A stretch of 64,000 bases of DNA from Terriglobia bacterium (GTDB taxonomy: Bacteria > Acidobacteriota > Terriglobia > Terriglobales > Acidobacteriaceae). Each line of letters opens with the position of its first letter. Positions within the stretch are counted from its first letter, which is position 1. The notes under the pieces are model-generated. The model did not search any database, was not told where the DNA came from, and saw only the letters and a program-made list of their open reading frames with translations. Shown here piece after piece: positions 42,336 through 52,558 of the stretch. The translations under genes and the position numbers were made by a program. The DNA lies in assembly GCA_020073665.1 (NCBI GenBank), contig JAIQEU010000003.1, positions 248,001 to 312,000 of the forward strand, read 5' to 3'.

Positions 42336-43160
42336 CTACCCGAAAGCCAGCTCCTTGGCCCGCTGCGTCGCCTTGACCACGGCCTTGATCAGCGTGACCC
42401 GCAGCTTGCCCTCTTCCAACTCCATGATGCCGTCAACTGTGCAGCCGGCGGGAGTGGTCACCGCATCTTTCAGCAGCGCCGGATGATCTCCGGTTTCAAG
42501 CACCACGGTCGCGGCTCCGAGAGTGGTCTGGGCGGCCAGCAGGGTGGCAATGTCGCGCGGCAACCCGACTTTTACCCCTGCTTCCGCCAGCGACTCCAGG
42601 ATGATGTAGATATACGCCGGCCCGCTGGCCGAGAGGCCGGTCACCGCATCCATGTGCTTCTCATCCACCACGACTGTTCGTCCCACTACGTGAAACAGCG
42701 CGCTGGCGGCTTCCACTTGCTGTGGACTGGCGAACTTGCCCTTGCATAGCGCGGTCATCCCGACGCCGAGCACACAAGGCGTATTCGGCATGGCGCGGAT
42801 CACCGCGACCTCGGTGGCGAGTGCTTTCTCAATCTGGCTGGTGGCGACCGAAGCCGCCACCGAAATGATGATCTGGCTCCGGGATACATTCGGGCGGATC
42901 TGCTCCATCACTTCCTGCACCACCTGGGGCTTGACGCAAACGAACACGATGTCCGCGTTCTTTACCGCCGCCAGATTGTCGGTGCTGACGGGAATGCCCA
43001 GTTTCTGGGCCAGGGCGGCGGCGCGCTCTTCGTGGGCCACCGTGGCGCAGGTGGAAGCGCGCGAAAGCAGGCCTTTCTCCAGCAGGGCTTTGAGCAGAAT
43101 GCCACCCATCTTGCCCGCGCCCAGCACCGCTACTCGTTTCCCGGAAAAGTCGTATCCCAT
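42336..43160 (-). CDS. proC: Pyrroline-5-carboxylate reductase
   Basis: 274 residues. ProC makes L-proline from pyrroline-5-carboxylate using NAD(P)H. The Rossmann motif 'VAVLGAGKMGGILLKALL' is at the N-terminus. 'VIRAMPNTPCVLGVGMTAL' and the C-terminal signature 'VTGLSASGPAYIYIILESL' with 'TTPAGCTVDGIMELEEG' are the hallmark blocks. GGAGG lies just upstream of the ATG. Its neighbours are the LhgO gene upstream (about 170 bases) and regulator B downstream. Regulation is not apparent. Confidence 0.97.
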   Translation of the reverse strand: MGYDFSGKRVAVLGAGKMGGILLKALLEKGLLSRASTCATVAHEERAAALAQKLGIPVSTDNLAAVKNADIVFVCVKPQVVQEVMEQIRPNVSRSQIIISVAASVATSQIEKALATEVAVIRAMPNTPCVLGVGMTALCKGKFASPQQVEAASALFHVVGRTVVVDEKHMDAVTGLSASGPAYIYIILESLAEAGVKVGLPRDIATLLAAQTTLGAATVVLETGDHPALLKDAVTTPAGCTVDGIMELEEGKLRVTLIKAVVKATQRAKELAFG

Positions 43161-43333
43161 TGCTTGCCTCCGCCCTTGTCCTGAATTCTCGGTGAGAGAA
43201 ACTCACCGGAGGGAGAGCCAGATGATGCTCCAGCAGCAGCCACAACGCAGCTGCGAAAGGGCGGCCAGAATATCACACAACATGGTGCGAACGCCCCTGC
43301 ACCAAATACTCCTGCCTGGGCAAACGAACGTCT

Positions 43334-44557
43334 CTAAAGCCGCGATTCCAGGCCGAAGGACTTCTGCGCCATTTGCAATATCGTCCGGCCGATGGGTAGC
43401 GAAGCCGTCGCCGCCGGGGAGGGGACGTTGTACACGTGCAACTGGTTCCCGGAGGCGACAAACTGAAAGTCATCCACCATCGATCCGTCCCGCCGCAGCG
43501 CCTGCGCCCGCACCCCGGAACCATCCGCCACCAGGTCGGCGCCCGTGATTTCCGGCAGCAGCCGTTGCAGCGCGCGCACGAAAGCCGGCTTGCTGAACGA
43601 GCGATAGACCTCGCCCGCCCCGTGCCGCCAGTGTTTCGCCGCCATGCGCCAGAATCCCGGATAAGCGAACGCCGCCAGCGTATCCGCCAGGCTGAAGTCG
43701 GTACGGCGATAGCCCTCCCGCTTGAACGCCAGCACGGCATTGGGCCCGGCATCTACACCGCCCTGGATGCGTCGTGTGAAATGCACCCCCAGAAACGGAA
43801 ACTGGGGATCGGGCACGGGATAAATCAGGCCGCGCACCAGGTAGTGTTTCGCCGGCACCAGGTCGTAGTATTCGCCGCGGAAGGGCACGATCAGCACTTC
43901 CGGTTCCTGCCCCGCCATGCGGCTGACGCGGTCGCTTTGCAGCCCGGCACAGTTGATCACATAACGCGTGACAAACGATCCGCGCGTGGTTTCGACGGCG
44001 CACTCCCCGGCACGCTGAATGAGTTTGGTCACTTCCGCATTGGTCGCTATGGTGCCGCCCTGGGCCGCGATGAGTTCTGCATATTTTTCGCTGACTGCGG
44101 CGTAGTCGGTGATCCCGGTCCCGGGCACGTGCAGCCCGCGAATCCCGCCGCAATGCGGTTCAATCTCCCGCAGCGCGTCGCCATCCAGCATGCGCAGCCC
44201 GGGGATGCCGTTGGCTCGTCCACGCTCGAACAGGGCCTGCAGCCGCGGAATCTCGTCGTCGCTCGTGGCCACAATCACCTTGCCGCAGACCTCATGTGCA
44301 ATGCCGTGTTGGCGGCAGAACTCCACCATGGCCGCCGCGCCCTCGACGCACAGCCGCGCCTTCATCGATCCCGGCTTGTAGTAAATGCCGGAGTGGATCA
44401 CCCCGCTGTTGTGCCCGCTCTGGTGCGCGGCCACGCGGCTTTCTTTTTCGAGTACCAGCAGTTTCAGGCGAGGGAAGGATGCCGTGAGATGCATCGCGGT
44501 AGAGAGCCCGACAATGCCGGCTCCAATCACCACGATGTCAAAGCGCTGATCAGGCAT
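43334..44557 (-). CDS. lhgO: L-2-hydroxyglutarate oxidase
   Basis: 407 residues of the FAD-dependent DAO family; LhgO oxidises L-2-hydroxyglutarate to 2-oxoglutarate at the membrane, passing electrons to the quinone pool. The FAD motif is 'IVVIGAGIVGLSTAMHL' (8-24). 'SGHNSGVIHSGIYYKPGSMK' is a specific marker, and 'GLIYPVPDPQFPFLGVHFTR' is typical. The ATG at 44557 gives the standard N-terminus; an extension to 44686 has no FAD motif context. proC follows on the same strand, but with a 170-base gap. Confidence 0.92.
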   Translation of the reverse strand: MPDQRFDIVVIGAGIVGLSTAMHLTASFPRLKLLVLEKESRVAAHQSGHNSGVIHSGIYYKPGSMKARLCVEGAAAMVEFCRQHGIAHEVCGKVIVATSDDEIPRLQALFERGRANGIPGLRMLDGDALREIEPHCGGIRGLHVPGTGITDYAAVSEKYAELIAAQGGTIATNAEVTKLIQRAGECAVETTRGSFVTRYVINCAGLQSDRVSRMAGQEPEVLIVPFRGEYYDLVPAKHYLVRGLIYPVPDPQFPFLGVHFTRRIQGGVDAGPNAVLAFKREGYRRTDFSLADTLAAFAYPGFWRMAAKHWRHGAGEVYRSFSKPAFVRALQRLLPEITGADLVADGSGVRAQALRRDGSMVDDFQFVASGNQLHVYNVPSPAATASLPIGRTILQMAQKSFGLESRL

Positions 44558-44660
44558 ATGGATGTGGTGCGGCCGTCCCCGGCCGCGTTCTGTCGGCCCC
44601 AGGCGCCCGCTGACAAGATAAGCGCAAACTACCGGACAAGCGCAAGGATACGTGAACAAC

Positions 44661-44695
44661 AAAAATCCCCGCCCGGGCATCGACACCCGGGCGAG
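44661..44695 (-). terminator. Rho-independent terminator of the giant secreted-protein gene
   Basis: CCCCGCCCGGG (44667-44677) pairs with CCCGGGCGAGG (44685-44695), a GC-rich stem with one mismatch and a 7-base loop. On the minus strand it is followed by a T-rich run (AACAACAAAAAT on plus). It starts about 25 bases after the stop at 44721. Confidence 0.8.
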
Positions 44696-44720
44696 GATAA
44701 CTTGCCAGCCTAGGACTACG

Positions 44721-47700
44721 CTACTGCACCGTCAGCGTGACCGGGACCGAATGCGTTGGCGAACCCGCCGAAGTGGCAGTCACCGTCACTGTGAAAGTTC
44801 CTTTGGTCGTACCCGGGTTGCCACCTCCACCCCCGCCACCACCGCCTCCTCCGCACGCTACTTGTAGGCCGACCATCATGGGGACGAGCGTCAGCATCAG
44901 GAACATGGAGGAGCGTTTCCACCGGACATTGCGCCGGCCGAGCCCGCCGAAGATCAGGACCAGTCCCGGTAGCGGCAGCCACAGGGCGTAGAACAGAGAG
45001 CGCGATTCGCGGCGCAGGGCGAAGGTAGGTTTGATCGTGTTGATGGTCAGAGTGACGGTACCGGCGCCGCTCCCGGCGACCAGTGGTGTCGACGAGCAGG
45101 AGCTGTGTGCCGGCAGGCCCGAACAGGTGAGGCTTGCAGCCGCCGGGAAGGTGTTCCCCGTTCCCGTGGGCGTTACGCCTATCATAAAGGTTGCCGGTGA
45201 GCCTTGTGCCACGGTCTGCGGGCCAGAGTTGTCGGCGATTGTGTAATCGAAAGTCGAGTTGAAGGTTGCCGCAGAGATATGCGTGGTCGCTGCCCCATCC
45301 GTGCCAACCGCAGTGACGTTGAAGTTGTAGGTTTGCACGGTGGCGCTGCCCACTGTCAGCATGAACGCGGCACCGCCGGCGGTCGGCGTGGCTTGCACTT
45401 GAGGACACGTCGGGGGCCCACCGGCGCCACAATTGATATTGACGACGCTGCTGTAGCCGTTGACAGAAGTCAGCGTGCCGTTAAAGGTCGTTTGCGAGCC
45501 CGCGGCCGCCGAAGCCGACGAGTTGGACAGCGCCAGCACGTAGTCCGGGTTGGCCGTCACCGTCAGCGACAGGTTCTGGGTCTTGGCTGCGGGCGCACCC
45601 GCGGTGTTTGCCGTGACCGCTACCGTGGACACGCCCGTCGGCGTGCTCGTGGTGGTGCGGATCGTCAGGGTGACCGTTACCGGGGTGGCGGCCGTAGGAT
45701 TGACCGCCGATGAAGGCGAGAAGTTGCAGGTGGCAAACGCCGGCAATCCGCTACAGCTCAGACTGACCGTGCCGTTGAACGATCCCGAGCCCGTCACCTG
45801 GAAGGTGATGGCTTGCGAAGTGCTCGGTCGGTTCACGGTTACCGAATTGGGCGACAGCGTCCCGATGCCGAAGTCCACCACGTGCAGGGTGAGCGCGGCG
45901 TCGTGCATCAGCGTGCCATCGGTTGCGTGAGCGTTGAAGGAGTAGTCGCCAATCGCACCGGTCGCGGTCACCGTGTAAGTGGCGCCGGGAGCGGGCGTGG
46001 GAGTGACCTTGGTCGGACTCGGCGTACATGTGCCCGGAGGCGTCCCGGTGCAACTCAGCGTCACCTGAGTGTTGTAACCGCCGAGCGCGGTTAGCGTGCC
46101 ATTGAATGTCGCGTTCTGCGTGGGGAAGATCGTCAACGTCGGATTGGAAACAACGTTGGTGTAGTCCGGCACGGTAACCAGTGCGAATTCCCAGACGCCA
46201 CGTCCATAAGTGGAGGCGCGCAGCAGTTTGCTCCCCCCGGAATTGAAAATGCGCAGCGCAGTAACTGGCACGTTCGGCAGGTATCCCGGCCCGTTGCCCG
46301 GCACCGGCCCTAGCTCTGTCCAGCTGGCGCTGGCGGCTGAACTGGAGAACACGCCCACATCGGTGCCCACATGAATCGTGCTCGGACTCGTAGTGGAATC
46401 AATCACGATGGCATTCGCCGGATTATCGGGAAGATTGCCGGTGAAGTCAGTCCACGACACGCCCGCATTGATCGTTTTCCACACGTGGGAGGTGTGGAAA
46501 CCCATGACGGTGACGTAAGCGGTGCTGCCGCTTGCGTCGGACGTGTCGATGGCCACTCCTGAAATGGGGTAGCCGAAGGGATTGATACCACCTGTGCGGT
46601 CGGTCCAGGTGCCGCTTCCACCCGCCGCATTAGGAGTGACCCAGATGTGCCCACCGGGTCCGGCCGGCCCGAGGCCATCGGTGGCGGCATAGATCACGTT
46701 GGAGACGCCACCGACGATAGGCCCACCCGCGGCCAGCGCCTTCACCAGATTGATTTCCCCACCGGTACACGGCGGTACTCCGCCCGGTTCGAAATCCGGA
46801 CTGAGCGCTGATCCTCCGCCCGGGGCCCATCCATTCCCCGAACCATCGCTGTTCCCGCGCCACACCCGGCAGGTGCCCACGATGATCTTCCCGGTGTTCT
46901 GCGGATCCAGAATGTAGGGGGTATAAAAAGCTCCGGAATCGCCACCCACTTCATTGTTGCCGATCACGACCGGGAAAAACTGTGAAAGGCAACCAATCCC
47001 CAGGGTGCACCGCTGAATGCTTACGTCGGTGTTGGTGGCAAACCACTCGGTGGGATTGTTGGGGTTGATTTCGTTGTAGCCGCCATCCCCGCCGTTCACG
47101 TTCAGCCAACTGGTACTGGTTTGTGCCGTATCGGTGGCCGGTGAACCGTTGTCCTGGGTTCCGCCCAGGATGGTATGCGGATCGGTGGGATGCTGCGAGA
47201 ACGACACAAACTGGGTCATGGAACCCAGCGTCTGGTTCAGACTGTCGAAAGAGTTAGTGAGTCCGCAGGTTCCGGTCAGAAGATCAGTGTATCCATCGAG
47301 CGCGCGGTAAATGCCGCCGTCGTTGGCGAAGTACATGAGATCCTTGCCGCCGGCCACGATGAAATCCAGCGCGTGCTGGTCAGGATGGACCTTGGCAATC
47401 GCACTGCACCCGTACACGTGGGTCAGGTTGAGGAATGTATTCACACCCGCGCCGTTGCAGGTCGGCGAACCGGTGGTGATGGAGCACTTGTACACGTTGA
47501 TGGCGCCGGCATACAGATCTGTGTTGCTGGCCCCATTGGGCACCGCGGCCAATTCCAGATTGTAGCTGCCCTGTGAAGTTCCGCAGCCGAAGGAGTCTCC
47601 GCAATTCGTGATGCCGGTATCGGTAACCTTGGTCCAGGAAGAACCGCCATTGGTGGTCTTCCAAATACCCTGGTCGGTTTCGAAAACATCCACATACCAC

Positions 47701-48884
47701 ACGTACATCTCATTGCGGCCCGGGACCACAGCGATTTCGCCGCGATACATGGGGCAAGGTGGGTTCACCGTCGTGTAATTCACCGGACAAGCCGCGGTGC
47801 TCAGAAGGGCTCCGCCAGGTTGCGTCGCCAGACGCGTCCAGGTGGCGCCGTCGGTCGAACTGTAAAAGCCGTGATAGCGGACAGCGGCGAAGAACTTGCC
47901 GGCAGTCGCGTTGAATGCCACCGAAGTTGCAGAGGTGAGCGGGTTGATGGGGCCCCCTGGGTCCGTGGGGGTGCGGAGCGTCCAACTCTGACCTGCGTCG
48001 GTTGACGAATACAGCCCGCGCTGAGTGTTGGCGGTGATCTCACCGTCGAACAATCCCACCGGGGTGGTGGCCATAGCGGCCACGACCGTGTTTTTCTGGG
48101 CCGTGCTAAAGGCCATGCGGGCGGCGCCCAGGCCTGCGAATGAAAGCGTGCCAAAACCACCACCGTTCGCGGTGGAGATCAGGTTCCAGGTGCCGCCGCC
48201 ATCAGCGGAACGCAGAATTCCCAGTCCAAAATAAGAATCACCGGAACCGTTGGCTTCGCCAGTTCCCACCAACACCACGCTGGTAGCAGGATTGCTGTTG
48301 CCTGGTTGGATGGCAATGGCGCCAGCTGCGAGCGAGGCCTGAGTATCAATCACTGGCGTCCAAGTCACACTAGAGGGAAGTGCGCTCAGCGAGCCGGCGT
48401 TGGTGGATTTCCAAACTCCACCAAAAGCTCCACCGATGAAGACGGTATTTCCAGTCGCGTCGGCAGGATCAATAGCCACCGCGGTCGCGCGCCCGGAGAC
48501 CCAGTTGTAGTCCTGCAACCCCTGCCCGCTCGCATCCGAAGCCAGCGGTGCCGGCCCCAGCGCAACCCAGCCCGCCGGGGCGGCCAGAATCTGTGCCAGT
48601 GGCGCCAGGCCGGGATTCTGCTCGGCTGCAATCCGCGCGGCTCGCATCTGCATTTTTTGCAGGTGGGCGCGGTAACGCAAAGCCGCTGCACTTTCGCCGG
48701 GCACAATGCGTCCGTGCATGAACCACTGGTCGCGCTTGATGGGCTGGTCGCGATCTTGTTCTTCAATCGGCTCATACGCCGACTTCATTTTGGAGCCCTG
48801 TCCGAAAGCCACTGGCGTGGCTGCGATTAGTAACAGAACACACACGCAGGTGTGCAGGGAGTAACTGCAGGCATACTTATTCAT
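44721..48884 (-). CDS. Large secreted protein with sortilin/BNR-like propeller, Ig-like domains and Gly-rich C-tail
   Basis: 1387 residues with a signal peptide ('CVCVLLLIAATPVAFG'). The N-terminal two thirds repeat 'VWKSTNAG..W' units ('GGVWKSTNAGSLSAL', 'GIWKTTNGGSSWTKVTDTG', 'HVWKTINAGVSWTDFTG'), as in BNR/sialidase-type and VPS10-like β-propellers. After about residue 900 come Ig-like β-domains ('TFNGTLTALGGYNTQVTLSC', 'TFQVTGSGSFNGTVSLSCSG'), each about 90 residues. The C-terminus has a hydrophobic segment 'LWLPLPGLVLIFGGLG', a second one 'MFLMLTLVPMMVGLQVAC', eleven Gly and a final β-strand. This tail resembles a surface-retention or sorting signal. A surface adhesin or glycan-binding role is inferred. 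No strong ribosome site is seen. Confidence 0.8.
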   Translation of the reverse strand: MNKYACSYSLHTCVCVLLLIAATPVAFGQGSKMKSAYEPIEEQDRDQPIKRDQWFMHGRIVPGESAAALRYRAHLQKMQMRAARIAAEQNPGLAPLAQILAAPAGWVALGPAPLASDASGQGLQDYNWVSGRATAVAIDPADATGNTVFIGGAFGGVWKSTNAGSLSALPSSVTWTPVIDTQASLAAGAIAIQPGNSNPATSVVLVGTGEANGSGDSYFGLGILRSADGGGTWNLISTANGGGFGTLSFAGLGAARMAFSTAQKNTVVAAMATTPVGLFDGEITANTQRGLYSSTDAGQSWTLRTPTDPGGPINPLTSATSVAFNATAGKFFAAVRYHGFYSSTDGATWTRLATQPGGALLSTAACPVNYTTVNPPCPMYRGEIAVVPGRNEMYVWYVDVFETDQGIWKTTNGGSSWTKVTDTGITNCGDSFGCGTSQGSYNLELAAVPNGASNTDLYAGAINVYKCSITTGSPTCNGAGVNTFLNLTHVYGCSAIAKVHPDQHALDFIVAGGKDLMYFANDGGIYRALDGYTDLLTGTCGLTNSFDSLNQTLGSMTQFVSFSQHPTDPHTILGGTQDNGSPATDTAQTSTSWLNVNGGDGGYNEINPNNPTEWFATNTDVSIQRCTLGIGCLSQFFPVVIGNNEVGGDSGAFYTPYILDPQNTGKIIVGTCRVWRGNSDGSGNGWAPGGGSALSPDFEPGGVPPCTGGEINLVKALAAGGPIVGGVSNVIYAATDGLGPAGPGGHIWVTPNAAGGSGTWTDRTGGINPFGYPISGVAIDTSDASGSTAYVTVMGFHTSHVWKTINAGVSWTDFTGNLPDNPANAIVIDSTTSPSTIHVGTDVGVFSSSAASASWTELGPVPGNGPGYLPNVPVTALRIFNSGGSKLLRASTYGRGVWEFALVTVPDYTNVVSNPTLTIFPTQNATFNGTLTALGGYNTQVTLSCTGTPPGTCTPSPTKVTPTPAPGATYTVTATGAIGDYSFNAHATDGTLMHDAALTLHVVDFGIGTLSPNSVTVNRPSTSQAITFQVTGSGSFNGTVSLSCSGLPAFATCNFSPSSAVNPTAATPVTVTLTIRTTTSTPTGVSTVAVTANTAGAPAAKTQNLSLTVTANPDYVLALSNSSASAAAGSQTTFNGTLTSVNGYSSVVNINCGAGGPPTCPQVQATPTAGGAAFMLTVGSATVQTYNFNVTAVGTDGAATTHISAATFNSTFDYTIADNSGPQTVAQGSPATFMIGVTPTGTGNTFPAAASLTCSGLPAHSSCSSTPLVAGSGAGTVTLTINTIKPTFALRRESRSLFYALWLPLPGLVLIFGGLGRRNVRWKRSSMFLMLTLVPMMVGLQVACGGGGGGGGGGGNPGTTKGTFTVTVTATSAGSPTHSVPVTLTVQ

Positions 48885-49120
48885 ATACTTTTTGGGCCAA
48901 GGGGTAAGCTTGTGGATCGGCCAATGACTAAAGTATCTGGATGCCAGGCGTCTGTTGTCAACGCAAAATGACTGTACGCGGTGTGATTTCGGGAACGTTA
49001 CGAGCAGGTCATCGGTTACCAGGTGCTTGCAAAGCTAAGGCAAGAAGTTGCAGGGGCAGGTCGCAGGTGGCCGGAAGGCGGACGCCTCTGAGTCTTTGTT
49101 CAGGCCTGTTATGTGGACGC

Positions 49121-50341
49121 TTACTCGTAGCGCAGCGCTTCGATGGGATCCAGCCGCGCCGCTTTTCGTGCCGGATAGAAACCAAAGAAGATTCCCACTG
49201 CCATGGAAAATACTACGGCGGCCAGGATTGCGGCCGGGGAAACGAGCACCGGCCACTGTAGCGTCTGTGTAATCACGTAGGATGCGGCCAGGCCGAACGC
49301 AATCCCAATGGCTCCACCCACCAGGCTGAGCACGACAGCTTCGATCAGGAACTGCTGCTGCACATCGACTTCGGTGGCGCCGATGGCCATGCGGATGCCG
49401 ATCTCGCGAGTGCGCTCGGTCACCGAAACCAGCATGATGTTCATGATTCCGATGCCCCCCACCAGCAGGGAAATACTGGCGATCGACGCCAGCAGCACGG
49501 TGAACAGTTGGGCTTGCTGGTCGGCCAGGTCGGCCATGTCAGCCAGGTTGCGCACCATGAAGTCGTCATCCTGGCCGGACCGGATGCGATGGCGGTCGCG
49601 CAGCAGGGCGGTGATCTGCTGTTGCGCGGTGTAGCTGGCCTCGCGCGAAACTGCCGAGACTACGATCCAGCGCAGCCAGTTCTGACCCGTAATCTTTTTC
49701 TGCAGGGTAGTGATGGGCACAATGATGATGTCGTCCTGATCATTGCCCATGGCGGCCGAGGTACCTTTTGCCGCGAGCACGCCTACCACCTTGAACGGCA
49801 GGTTGTTGATGCGAACGGTTTCCCCGATCGGGTCGGTCGCGCCGAACAGGTTCTTGCGCACAGTCTCGCCGATGACGGCCACGTTGGCGGCGGTTTCTAC
49901 GTCATCCTGCGAGAACGATGCCCCCTCCTGAAACAGCCAGGTGCGAATCGAAAAATACTGCGGCTCGGTGCCACTGAGCTGGGTTGCCCAGTTGTCATTC
50001 TCGAACACCACCTGGGCCGACGATTGGCTGCCGGGCGCGGCTGCGCTTACCGCGGGACACTCTCTCTGGATGGCCACCATGTCGTCGTAGATCAGGGTCT
50101 TGGTCGCTCCCCAGCCCATGCGCATGCCGCCGCGGGTCACCGTGCCGGAGCCGACAAACAGCATGTTCGAGCCCATGGCCGCGATCTGTTGCTGGGCCTG
50201 TTGCTGCGCTCCCTGGCCCACGCTCACCATGGCGATCACCGCGCCGACTCCGATGATGATGCCCAGCATAGTCAGGCTGGAACGCAGCTTGTTGCGCGCC
50301 AGCGCCCGCATCGCGATCCGAATTATGGCGAGTACATCCAT
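49121..50341 (-). CDS. MacB-type ABC transporter permease
   Basis: 406 residues. One N-terminal helix ('RSSLTMLGIIIGVGAVIAMV'), a large periplasmic domain (about 45-280), then three C-terminal helices beginning 'LLVGGIGIMNIMLVSVTERT'. 'REIGIRMAIGA' is the usual coupling segment and 'ARLDPIEALRYE' the end motif. MacB proteins export peptides, lipids or macrolides as a mechanotransmission dimer. Here the ATPase is a separate gene 34 bases upstream, and a MacA-like adaptor precedes it, so the three form a tripartite system; the outer-membrane TolC partner is not in the window. Spontaneous fusion of ATPase and permease, as in classical MacB, is absent. Confidence 0.92.
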   Translation of the reverse strand: MDVLAIIRIAMRALARNKLRSSLTMLGIIIGVGAVIAMVSVGQGAQQQAQQQIAAMGSNMLFVGSGTVTRGGMRMGWGATKTLIYDDMVAIQRECPAVSAAAPGSQSSAQVVFENDNWATQLSGTEPQYFSIRTWLFQEGASFSQDDVETAANVAVIGETVRKNLFGATDPIGETVRINNLPFKVVGVLAAKGTSAAMGNDQDDIIIVPITTLQKKITGQNWLRWIVVSAVSREASYTAQQQITALLRDRHRIRSGQDDDFMVRNLADMADLADQQAQLFTVLLASIASISLLVGGIGIMNIMLVSVTERTREIGIRMAIGATEVDVQQQFLIEAVVLSLVGGAIGIAFGLAASYVITQTLQWPVLVSPAAILAAVVFSMAVGIFFGFYPARKAARLDPIEALRYE

Positions 50342-50375
50342 ACCTAGGTCCTACTCGACGATTGAGACCGATCCC

Positions 50376-51161
50376 CTAATCCTCCAGCGTGGGCAGATTC
50401 TTCAGCACCTCGCTGGCCACCGGCCGGTTCTGGATGGCCTCATCCCGCCGTATGGTGCCGTCGCGAAACTGAATGCTGCGCTTGGCAAATTGCGCCACAT
50501 CGCCCTCATGCGTAACCAGCACGATGGTCAATCCATCGTCATTCAGCTTCTGGAACACTTCCATGATTTCAACCGAGGTGCGGCTGTCGAGATTGCCCGT
50601 GGGCTCGTCGGCCAACAAGATCGACGGCTGGTTGACCAGCGCACGCGCAATCGCCACCCGCTGCTGCTGGCCTCCGGAAAGCTGGGAAGGGAAGTGCAAC
50701 ATGCGATCGCCCAGTCCCACCAGTTCGAGCGCATCCTTGGCCCGCTTCTGACCTTCTTCTTTGCTGATTTGCGCGTACAGGGTCGGCAACTCCACGTTTT
50801 CCTGGGCGGTGGTGCGCGACAGCAGGTTGAATCCCTGGAACACGAATCCGATTTTCCGATTACGGATGGCCGCCAGCTCTTTCTTGGTAAGCCCCGAGAC
50901 CTCGATCTCCTCCAGCAGGTAGCGGCCGCTGGTGGGCTTATCGAGGCAGCCCATGATGTTCATGAACGTCGATTTGCCGCTGCCACTGGCGCCCATGATC
51001 GCCACGAACTCGCCCCGCTCGATGGCCACACTCACCCCGCGCAGAGCGTGCACGCGGGTCTCGCCCAAGTCGTAATACTTGTGGACATCCTCGACCCGGA
51101 TGACGGCGCGATCGTGACTGCCGGCCGTGCCGCGGGTCGCGGGTTGTGACAGGGTGGCCAT
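50376..51161 (-). CDS. ABC transporter ATPase of the MacAB/LolD type
   Basis: 261 residues. Walker A 'GASGSGKST', Q-loop '[10 protein letters not shown]', signature '[15 protein letters not shown]', Walker B '[12 protein letters not shown]' and switch His in 'LVTHEGDVA' are all present. '[16 protein letters not shown]' is typical of this subfamily. It lies between the adaptor (stop overlap region, 5 bases apart) and the permease. It powers export through the permease. Confidence 0.95.
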   Translation of the reverse strand: MATLSQPATRGTAGSHDRAVIRVEDVHKYYDLGETRVHALRGVSVAIERGEFVAIMGASGSGKSTFMNIMGCLDKPTSGRYLLEEIEVSGLTKKELAAIRNRKIGFVFQGFNLLSRTTAQENVELPTLYAQISKEEGQKRAKDALELVGLGDRMLHFPSQLSGGQQQRVAIARALVNQPSILLADEPTGNLDSRTSVEIMEVFQKLNDDGLTIVLVTHEGDVAQFAKRSIQFRDGTIRRDEAIQNRPVASEVLKNLPTLED

Positions 51162-51166
51162 TCTTG

Positions 51167-52558
51167 CTACCGTCCCCGTGCCGGGGTTCCGCCGCCCATG
51201 GTCGGCGGCCTCGAGGCATTGCTCAACGCCATCCCTCCGGTCACCAGTTCGTCGCCTTCGTTGAGTTGCCCCTTCAGTATCTGCACGACTTCAGTGACGG
51301 TGTGGTCGGTGATGCCGGTGCGAATCCGTACCGGCTCCAGCTCTTTTTGCGCATTCAATTTCCAGACCACCGCCACGTCCACCCGCGGAGTACGTGGTGG
51401 GGCGGCATCCCCGCCTCCGCCCTCCGCCCCTTGCGCCCGGGCCCGGTACTGTTTGCCGGTGGCGCCGCCCGCGCTCGGACCTGCGGCACTTGCGGTCGGC
51501 GCCGGTTCGGCTGAGACCAATCCGTATTTCTGGTACAGGGCGCGAATGTCCTCGGCTTTCATGTCAGGTTTGTAGCGCAGCGCTCCGTTGGGCACGCGCA
51601 CCGCGTTCTTGGCCGTTGCCACCGGAATCGTAATGTACGCCGTCATGCCGGGAAACAATTTCATGCCGGGATTATCGAAATCAACGATGGTGTTGTAGGT
51701 AACCACGTTCTGCACCGTGGTGGCATTCAAACGTATCTGCGAGACCCGTCCGGTGAATGTGTCTTTGGGATAAGCGTCCACTTTGAAGCTCACTACCTGC
51801 CCGGTGCGGATCATGCCGACGTCCGACTCGTCGGTGCTGGCGTAGACCTGCATCTTGGTCAAGTCCTGCGCGATGGTGAATAGGGTCGGCGCCTGCAGCG
51901 ACGCGGCCACGGTTTGGCCGACATCCACGTTGCGAGCGATTACCGTGCCGTCGATCGGCGCATGGATGGTGGTGTAGTCGAGATTGGTCTGGGCCACGGT
52001 CACCGCGGCTTTTTTCTGCTGGGCTTGTGCGGCGGCCTGGGTCACCTGCGCCTCTCCCGCCCCGACGGACGCGATCGCGGTGTCGGCATTTGCCTTGGCC
52101 AAGTCAAGTTGCTGCTGGCTCATGACCCCTTCTTTGGTCAGGGCAGCGGTGCGCTCGTAGTCCGCCTTGGTCTGGATTGCCGTGGCTTTCGCTTTTTCCA
52201 GGTTGGCCTGGGACGCCACCAGGTTCGCCTGGGCGTTGGCGTAGTCGGCTTTGGCCTGCAGCAAGGTGCCTTCAAACAGCGAGGGATCAATCTGCGCGAC
52301 CACCTCTCCTTTTTTCACCCGTGAGTTGAAGTCGACATAAAGACGAGAAATGGTACCGGATACTTGAGAACCCACCTGCACCATGGTCACGGCATTGATG
52401 GTGCCGGTGGCCTCAACCACCGCCCGGATGTCTCCGCGATCCACTTTGGTGGTGAAGTACTGCGGCTTGTCGTTTCCCTTGAACTGGAAGGCTGCGAATA
52501 TCGCAACGGCGACAGCCACGAGCCCCGCGATCAACCAGTGGCGCTTCAGCGTTTTCAC
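51167..52558 (-). CDS. MacA-like periplasmic adaptor (RND/MFP family)
   Basis: 463 residues anchored by 'LIAGLVAVAVAIFAAFQFKG'. 'TGTINAVTMVQVGSQVSGTI' opens the lipoyl-like domain, a long Ala/Gln helical hairpin ('QANLEKAKATAIQTKADYER', 'AGEAQVTQAAAQAQQKKAAV') follows, then β-barrel domains ('VSQIRLNATTVQNVVTYNTI'). An Ala/Gly/Pro-rich insertion ('APTASAAGPSAGGATG') in the second half is longer than usual. GTG start with GAGGA seven bases upstream. First gene of the macA-ATPase-permease operon. Confidence 0.92.
   Translation of the reverse strand: MKTLKRHWLIAGLVAVAVAIFAAFQFKGNDKPQYFTTKVDRGDIRAVVEATGTINAVTMVQVGSQVSGTISRLYVDFNSRVKKGEVVAQIDPSLFEGTLLQAKADYANAQANLVASQANLEKAKATAIQTKADYERTAALTKEGVMSQQQLDLAKANADTAIASVGAGEAQVTQAAAQAQQKKAAVTVAQTNLDYTTIHAPIDGTVIARNVDVGQTVAASLQAPTLFTIAQDLTKMQVYASTDESDVGMIRTGQVVSFKVDAYPKDTFTGRVSQIRLNATTVQNVVTYNTIVDFDNPGMKLFPGMTAYITIPVATAKNAVRVPNGALRYKPDMKAEDIRALYQKYGLVSAEPAPTASAAGPSAGGATGKQYRARAQGAEGGGGDAAPPRTPRVDVAVVWKLNAQKELEPVRIRTGITDHTVTEVVQILKGQLNEGDELVTGGMALSNASRPPTMGGGTPARGR

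Noticed and set aside
43436-44713. 425-residue plus-strand frame opposite lhgO
   Set aside because: Antisense to a gene with clear FAD motifs; Arg/His/Ala-rich shadow.
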